The position numbers were made by a program, and so were the translations under genes. The notes below the pieces were generated by a model, which saw nothing but the letters and a program-made list of their open reading frames with translations, was not told the origin of the DNA and did not search any database. From Deltaproteobacteria bacterium GWB2_55_19 (GTDB lineage Bacteria > Desulfobacterota > GWC2-55-46): a DNA stretch of 64,000 nt. The stretch spans positions 62,001-126,000 of the forward strand of contig MGPQ01000001.1 of NCBI GenBank assembly GCA_001797465.1, in the 5' to 3' direction. This document shows, one piece after another, positions 59,509 to 64,000 of the stretch. Every line of letters starts with the position of its first letter. Positions within the stretch are counted from its first letter, which is position 1.

Positions 59509-60861
59509 ATGTACACAAAGATACTCCTCGTAGTAGTCATCATAATCTTAAGCGCGTTCTTCTTCCTCCACACGCAGAACCCGGGGACGGTGACGTTCGT
59601 CGTGACAGCCGAGCACACCTACGTAGTCCCTGCTACCATGCTGTTATTCGCGGGGTTCCTCGCTGGCGTCGTGCTCGCCGTCCTTAATTCGCTTCTCGTC
59701 GACGCGAAGAGGGCGATAACCGAGATGAGCGCGCGCAGAGACAAAAAAATCACCCTCCAGGCCGATGAGAACTTCAGGAAGGGGAACGAGCTCCTCGTAA
59801 AGGGAGACACCACGGGCGCGAGGGAGTCGATAGAGAAGGCTCTTAAGGCGAGACCCTCGGACACCGGCATGACCATAGCGCTCTCCGAGACATATACGCG
59901 GGAGAGGAGGCCCAAGGAGGCGATCTCGGTGCTGGAGAACGGGCTTGCGGCGAACCCGTCGTCCATAGGCATACTCATGGCCATAGCCAAGTGCGCGAAC
60001 GAATCCAGTGACGCGTTCAGGGCCGCGCGTGCTTATGAAGACGTCATAAAGATCGACCCCCGGAACGCGTTCGCGTTAAAGAGGCTCCGCGACCTCCGTG
60101 TCTCTGAGAAAAGGTGGAATGAAGCGGCCTCGCTCCAGAAGACCGTAGCGGACTCCGAACGCGACGGCGCAAATGAGAAGGAGAAAAGACTCCTTGCCGG
60201 TCTCTACTTTGAGGCGGCGGACCAGTGCGCGGCAGAGGGGAAGCTGAGCGACGCGGTCCTGAGGCTGAAGGACGTATTGAAGGCCGACGATTCCTTCATG
60301 CCCGCGCATATCCTCCTCGGCGACATACTCTGGAGGCAGGGCAACCCGGGAGGCGCGATAAAGGTCTGGGAAAAGGCATACGCGAAGTACCCGAACTCCG
60401 AGCCGCTCTTGCTAAAGCTCGAGGATATATACATAAAGGAATCCGCGCCTGACCTGATACTCGAAAAATACAAACGCGAGATCCTGGCGAGGCCCAATGA
60501 TACGAACCTCCGGTTGCTCCTCTCGAGGCTATATCTCAGGCTTGAGATGGTGGACAACGCCATCGAGGAGTTAGAGAGCCTCCACCTCGAAGGCGAGGAC
60601 TCCTACTACCCGCAGGTCTTGCTCGGCGAGGCGTCGCTCCGGAGAAAGCAGAACAACAGGGCCGCGCACCTCTTCCATAAGGCGCTGGGGCTGGACAAGG
60701 AGTTCCTGCCGCCTTTCACATGCTCGAACTGCTCGTTTGACGTCAAGTCCTGGGCCGCGAGATGCCCGTCTTGCGGCGAATGGAACACGCTTGCCATGTC
60801 CGCGCCGCCCGCGAAGACGCAACAGCCAAAGACGCAGGCGCAACTGCCCCTGCTCCGTTAA
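59509..60861 (+). CDS. LapA-LapB-like fusion: membrane anchor, TPR repeats and rubredoxin-type zinc domain
   Basis: Residues ~1-75 resemble LapA (two membrane helices with FFLHTQNPGTVTFVV between, then VVPATMLLFAGFLAGVVLAVL). A long TPR region follows (~85-400, for example KGNELLVKGDTTGARESIEKAL). The C-terminus has a rubredoxin-type metal site CSNC...CPSCGEWNT (~403-425). LapB with LapA controls LpxC degradation and thus lipopolysaccharide level in Escherichia coli, where they are separate genes. Here the two are in one chain of 450 residues. It begins 9 nt after rlmH. Confidence 0.85.
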   Translation: MYTKILLVVVIIILSAFFFLHTQNPGTVTFVVTAEHTYVVPATMLLFAGFLAGVVLAVLNSLLVDAKRAITEMSARRDKKITLQADENFRKGNELLVKGDTTGARESIEKALKARPSDTGMTIALSETYTRERRPKEAISVLENGLAANPSSIGILMAIAKCANESSDAFRAARAYEDVIKIDPRNAFALKRLRDLRVSEKRWNEAASLQKTVADSERDGANEKEKRLLAGLYFEAADQCAAEGKLSDAVLRLKDVLKADDSFMPAHILLGDILWRQGNPGGAIKVWEKAYAKYPNSEPLLLKLEDIYIKESAPDLILEKYKREILARPNDTNLRLLLSRLYLRLEMVDNAIEELESLHLEGEDSYYPQVLLGEASLRRKQNNRAAHLFHKALGLDKEFLPPFTCSNCSFDVKSWAARCPSCGEWNTLAMSAPPAKTQQPKTQAQLPLLR

Positions 60862-60884
60862 TTCTCCTCAGGAGAAACCCCCGA

Positions 60885-62414
60885 ATGAAACGAGTCTGCC
60901 TTATCGTCATGGACGGCTGGGGCCTTAACCCTTCCTCCAATGGCAATGCGACAAAGCTTTCGAAACTCCCGAACCTCACAAGGCTCTTAAGCCTCTACCC
61001 CTCGACCACGATAGACACCTCCGGCCTCTCCGCCGGGTTGCCCGAAGGCCAGATGGGGAACTCCGAAGTGGGGCACCTCACAATGGGTGCCGGCAGGGTC
61101 ATTTACCAGGAGCTTACCAGGATTGGGAAGGCTATCGAGGACGGGGTTTTCGAGAAGAACCCCTTGCTGGATGAGATTTTTTCGTTTTTGTCGGACAAGG
61201 GAGGCGCTCTTCACCTCATGGGGCTACTCTCAGACGGGGGCGTCCACAGCCACATCTCGCACCTCTTCGCCATACTCGACGCCGCGAAGAAGAAGGGGCT
61301 TACGAAGGTGTTCGTCCACGCATTCCTCGACGGCAGGGACACGCCGCCTTCAAGCGGCGTCCATTACATGGACGCGCTCGTCTCGCATATCAAAAAGAAC
61401 GGCACGGGAAGGGTCGCGACGGTCTCAGGCCGTTTCTACGCGATGGACAGGGACAACAGGTGGGAGCGCGTCGGGAAGGCGTATGAGGCTATCGTAAAGG
61501 GGCAGGGGAGGCACAATGAAGACCCGGTCCTCGCGATAAAAGAGGCGTACTCGCTTGGTGAAACAGACGAGTTCGTGACACCCACGGCCATCGTCGAGAA
61601 CGGCCTGCCCGTAGGAAAGGTCGAGGAGAACGACGCCGTCTTTTTCTTCAACTTCAGGGCCGACAGGGCCAGAGAGATAACGAGGGCGTTCGTGGAGCGC
61701 GACTTCGACGGCTTCGAGCGGGGGCAGAGGCCCGCGCTCGTCTCCTTCATCTGCATGACGGAGTACGACCAGAGGCTCAACCTCCCGGTCCTCTTCAAGC
61801 CCCAGGACATAAAGAACATCCTCGGAGAGGTCCTCTCACGGGCTGGGGTTAAGCAGTTCAGGGTGAGCGAGACGGAAAAGTACGCGCACGTGACTTTCTT
61901 CTTTAACGGCGGGAAGGAGACGCCTTTCCCCGGTGAGGAGAGGCTCCTCATTCCGTCGGTCAAGGACGTGCCGACGTATGACCTTAAGCCAGAGATGCGC
62001 GCGCAAGAGATAGCAGAGGCCGCTTCAGACAAGATAGCGGCCGTGGCGTGTTCGTTCGTGCTTATGAACCTCGCTAACGGGGACATGGTCGGGCATACCG
62101 GGGTGATAGAGGCGGCGATAAAGGCCTGCGAGGCGGTGGACAACGCGGTGGGGGTCGTAGCGGACGCGGCGCTAAAAAACAACTGGGCCGTCATCATAAC
62201 CTCGGACCACGGCAACGCAGAGCAGATGATGGACCCGGTTACCGGCGAGCCGTTCACGGCGCACACGACGAACCTCGTCCCGTTCATCCTTGTGGACGAC
62301 GATAACAGGGGGGCGAAGCTCAAGTCCGGCGGGCTCAAAGACGTCGCGCCGACTGTCCTTAAGCTCATGGGGATAGATATCCCGCCTGAGATGACCGGCG
62401 AGCCGCTGTTCTGA
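60885..62414 (+). CDS. gpmI: 2,3-bisphosphoglycerate-independent phosphoglycerate mutase
   Basis: GpmI interconverts 3- and 2-phosphoglycerate using two Mn ions. It opens VCLIVMDGWGLNP, has the phosphoserine site MGNSEVGHLTMGAG near residue 60, GLLSDGGVHSH near 117, VHAFLDGRDTPP near 145 and the metal-binding TSDHGNAEQM near 443. The ATG at 60885 gives 509 residues with GGAG upstream; a longer open frame from 60762 is the reading of the previous gene in another phase. Confidence 0.96.
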   Translation: MKRVCLIVMDGWGLNPSSNGNATKLSKLPNLTRLLSLYPSTTIDTSGLSAGLPEGQMGNSEVGHLTMGAGRVIYQELTRIGKAIEDGVFEKNPLLDEIFSFLSDKGGALHLMGLLSDGGVHSHISHLFAILDAAKKKGLTKVFVHAFLDGRDTPPSSGVHYMDALVSHIKKNGTGRVATVSGRFYAMDRDNRWERVGKAYEAIVKGQGRHNEDPVLAIKEAYSLGETDEFVTPTAIVENGLPVGKVEENDAVFFFNFRADRAREITRAFVERDFDGFERGQRPALVSFICMTEYDQRLNLPVLFKPQDIKNILGEVLSRAGVKQFRVSETEKYAHVTFFFNGGKETPFPGEERLLIPSVKDVPTYDLKPEMRAQEIAEAASDKIAAVACSFVLMNLANGDMVGHTGVIEAAIKACEAVDNAVGVVADAALKNNWAVIITSDHGNAEQMMDPVTGEPFTAHTTNLVPFILVDDDNRGAKLKSGGLKDVAPTVLKLMGIDIPPEMTGEPLF

Positions 62415-62570
62415 AAAGACATGACGTCCTCGCCCGTTGAGAGGTAGAGTTTTCTTATCTCTTTGAACACATACCGCTCCTCTTAATATTGTCCTTGTTT
62501 TCCAACATGCGGTCAAGGGATAATCGGCGTTTTTGGCGCGTATCAGCGGGTTTTTTGTTATGAGAGGGGC

Positions 62571-62599
62571 TTGACATCGAGGCGCGGAAGCCGGATAAT
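62571..62599 (+). promoter_or_regulatory. Sigma-70 promoter for the small zinc-ribbon gene
   Basis: A perfect TTGACA (62571-62576), a 17-nt spacer and GATAAT (62594-62599) lie 28 nt before the ATG at 62627. This is close to full consensus. Confidence 0.8.
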
Positions 62600-62626
62600 A
62601 CAGGGGTCCGCAAGGAGGGGGCGTCT

Positions 62627-62797
62627 ATGGCGCAAATATCTTCCTATAGTTATCTTACCTGCCCGATGTGCGACGTCGAGGTCCCGATGTCAGGGGACGA
62701 GAAGGTCGGGGAGCAGGTCTATTGCCCGTACTGCCAGACCCCTCTCGCACTCAGAAAGACAAAGACGGAAGAACTCTACCTTGAAGAGGACTACTGA
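62627..62797 (+). CDS. 56-residue double-CxxC zinc-ribbon protein
   Basis: The protein begins MAQISSYSYLTCPMCDVEVP and has a second pair in VYCPYCQTPLALRK, so four Cys (CPMC at 12-15, CPYC at 33-36) can bind one zinc. The tail is acidic (TEELYLEEDY). AAGGAGGGGG sits ideally before the ATG, and the gene has its own near-consensus promoter and a strong terminator, all signs of a real, well-expressed monocistronic gene. Function is unknown; such ribbons bind nucleic acid or proteins. Confidence 0.85.
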   Translation: MAQISSYSYLTCPMCDVEVPMSGDEKVGEQVYCPYCQTPLALRKTKTEELYLEEDY

Positions 62798-62877
62798 GGG
62801 TCTAAGGCCGGTCGGATTTTTGGAAGCCTGTCGGCGGTTTTTTGCTTTTCAGTCGTATCCTGTTACGCTCTAAATGC

Positions 62878-62912
62878 AAAAAAAGAGGAGGCCTTTTGGC
62901 CTCCTCTTTTTT
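62878..62912 (+). terminator. Intrinsic terminator after the zinc-ribbon gene
   Basis: GAGGAGGCC and GGCCTCCTC, extended by A/T pairing on both sides, form a perfect stem with a TTTT loop and a TTTTTT tail. Its symmetry means it could also function on the minus strand for rtcB. Confidence 0.92.
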
Positions 62913-63010
62913 ATTCTCTCTTGGAATCTCTAACTACCTGTGGTTTGCCGTGCTATTTAAATCACACCCCTTGACGGCGGATGCTGGGTGGGGTGCCAAA
63001 ATTTTACAGT

Positions 63011-63031
63011 CCCCTCCCGTCAAGGGAGGGG
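63011..63031. repeat. REP-like palindrome downstream of rtcB
   Basis: CCCCTCCC (63011-63018) and GGGAGGGG (63024-63031) flank GTCAA, followed by GATG. It is related in form to the element at 49386-49406. Confidence 0.6.
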
Positions 63032-63073
63032 ATGTTAATGAGGCAAAGGGGTGGTTTATTCGAAAGATTCAAT

Positions 63074-64000
63074 CTATCCCTTTACGCAGACCATCGGCCT
63101 TAAGCGAGCGACCTTCCTGTTGACCCCGGCCCTGTGCATGATTTCCACGACCCTGTCCACGTCCTTGTACGCTCCCGGGGCCTCTTCCGCGAGACCGGAC
63201 ATGGACCCCGACCTTATTATTATCCCCTTTTCCGCAAGCTCTTTTAAGAGCTCTGCGCCGCGCCACTGCCTCTTCGATTGCACGCGCGACAAAGATCTCC
63301 CGGCGCCGTGGACCGTCGAGCCGAAGCACTCAATCATCCCCTTTTCAGTCCCGCGCAGTATGTATGACGCCGTGCCCATCGTGCCGCCGACGAGGAGCGG
63401 GTGGCCGACAGAACGGTACGCCTCCGGGACCTCCTCCCTGCCGGGGCCGAAGGCGCGTGTTGCGCCTTTTCTGTGGATGAGGACCTTTTTTTCGACGCCG
63501 TTAACGGTATGGGTCTCGAACTTGCACGTATTATGCGCCACATCATAGAGCATCCGGACGGATTCGGGTCTTACGCCGGTAACACTCGCGAACGCCCCCC
63601 GCGCCAGATGCGCTATTGCCTGCCTGTTCGCGAAGGCGCAGTTCATGCCTGCGTTCACCGCGCTTATGTACTTTTTCCCCTCGGTACTCGTGATGGGCGC
63701 GCATACGAGCTCCCTGTCCCTTATGGGTATCCCGTACTTCCTGCTCGCGGCCTCAAGCGTTTTAAGATAATCAGTCCCTATCTGGTGGCCGAGGGCGCGG
63801 CTCCCGCAGTGTATGGATATTACGACCTGCCCCTTGGAGAGCCCGTAAATCCCGGCGGCAACGAGATCGTATATCTCCTCTATGTACTGGACCTCAAGGT
63901 AATGGTTGCCGGACCCGAGCGTGCCGACCTGCTTGAACTGCCTCTGCTTGGCCCTCGAGCTTACGTTCCTCGGGTCCGCGCCTTTGATGCATCCGCCCCC
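63074..64000 (-). CDS. rtcB: RNA-splicing ligase RtcB (5' part cut by window edge)
   Basis: RtcB joins RNA 2',3'-cyclic phosphate or 3'-phosphate ends to 5'-OH ends using GTP and Mn. The visible 308 residues run to the stop at 63074 and contain QVGTLGSGNHYLEVQ near the window edge, SIHCGSRALGHQIG, the CAFANRQ stretch with MNAGMN before it, YDVAHNTCKFE, and the guanylylated-His motif FGSTVHGAGRSLSR. All belong to the C-terminal two thirds of the enzyme; the N-terminal part lies beyond 64000. No archease gene is visible downstream. Confidence 0.95.
   Translation of the reverse strand, partial: GGGCIKGADPRNVSSRAKQRQFKQVGTLGSGNHYLEVQYIEEIYDLVAAGIYGLSKGQVVISIHCGSRALGHQIGTDYLKTLEAASRKYGIPIRDRELVCAPITSTEGKKYISAVNAGMNCAFANRQAIAHLARGAFASVTGVRPESVRMLYDVAHNTCKFETHTVNGVEKKVLIHRKGATRAFGPGREEVPEAYRSVGHPLLVGGTMGTASYILRGTEKGMIECFGSTVHGAGRSLSRVQSKRQWRGAELLKELAEKGIIIRSGSMSGLAEEAPGAYKDVDRVVEIMHRAGVNRKVARLRPMVCVKG

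Noticed and set aside
1-64000. Insertion sequences, prophage or integrative elements
   Set aside because: No transposase, integrase or phage gene was recognised, and no target duplications were seen; the only mobile-like sequences are short palindromic repeats.

Overview
The window looks like chromosome from a GC-rich, Gram-negative, respiratory bacterium. It most resembles the deltaproteobacterial (Desulfobacterota/Geobacter-like) grade. The reasons are the gene order folP-cdaA-ybbR-glmM-pdxJ-acpS-nnrD-tsaE followed by lysC-cimA, a very large multiheme c-type cytochrome, a Wsp-like chemosensory cluster, a complete BioC/BioH-type biotin operon, and outer-membrane features (a beta-barrel ending in Phe, a LapA/LapB-type protein). 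The lineage is inferred from gene order and protein character; no 16S or ribosomal protein is present. No insertion sequence, prophage or CRISPR array was seen.

Layout. 0.2-12.3 kb: housekeeping run on the + strand (folate, c-di-AMP, cell-wall sugar, pyridoxal phosphate, holo-ACP synthase, NAD(P)HX repair, t6A, dihydrolipoamide dehydrogenase, aspartokinase, citramalate synthase, a ComEA-like protein). 12.5-16.5 kb: purB-purC-purS-purQ-metF, closed by a strong terminator. 16.5-18.8 kb: a small convergent AbrB/cupin pair, a HAMP protein, a secreted nuclease, tRNA-Cys and the remnant of a sugar nucleotidyltransferase gene. 19.0-24.7 kb: a predicted electron-transfer conduit made of a membrane b-type-cytochrome-like protein, a secreted cytochrome with 47 CXXCH haem sites, and a beta-barrel outer-membrane protein. 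It is preceded by a CRP/FNR-like operator. 24.8-30.7 kb: a membrane-anchored ferredoxin/flavin oxidoreductase (- strand), then an ATP-grasp ligase translationally coupled to TldD and TldE/PmbA protease genes. 30.8-47.2 kb: a signalling block containing REC-PilZ, a diguanylate cyclase, CheR-TPR, double CheW, two receptors, CheA-REC, CheB, two PAS proteins without an output domain, and an HD-GYP phosphodiesterase. 47.4-49.3 kb: aconitase. 49.9-55.8 kb (- strand): bioB-F-H-C-A-D under a BirA operator. 56.2-64 kb: rarA (-), then nadD-rsfS-rlmH-lapAB-like-gpmI, a 56-residue zinc ribbon, and the 3' part of rtcB (-).

How it fits together. The chemosensory block has the parts list of a Wsp system and is flanked by enzymes that make, bind and break c-di-GMP, so its likely output is surface or biofilm behaviour rather than flagellar switching. 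The cytochrome/porin trio gives a route for quinol electrons to the cell exterior. The most novel items are the 47-haem conduit with its promoter architecture, the ATP-grasp/TldD/TldE trio, an input domain shared between the cyclase and a PAS protein, an AcpS lacking its metal-binding Glu, and a dispersed repeat whose stems differ in sequence but keep their pairing.
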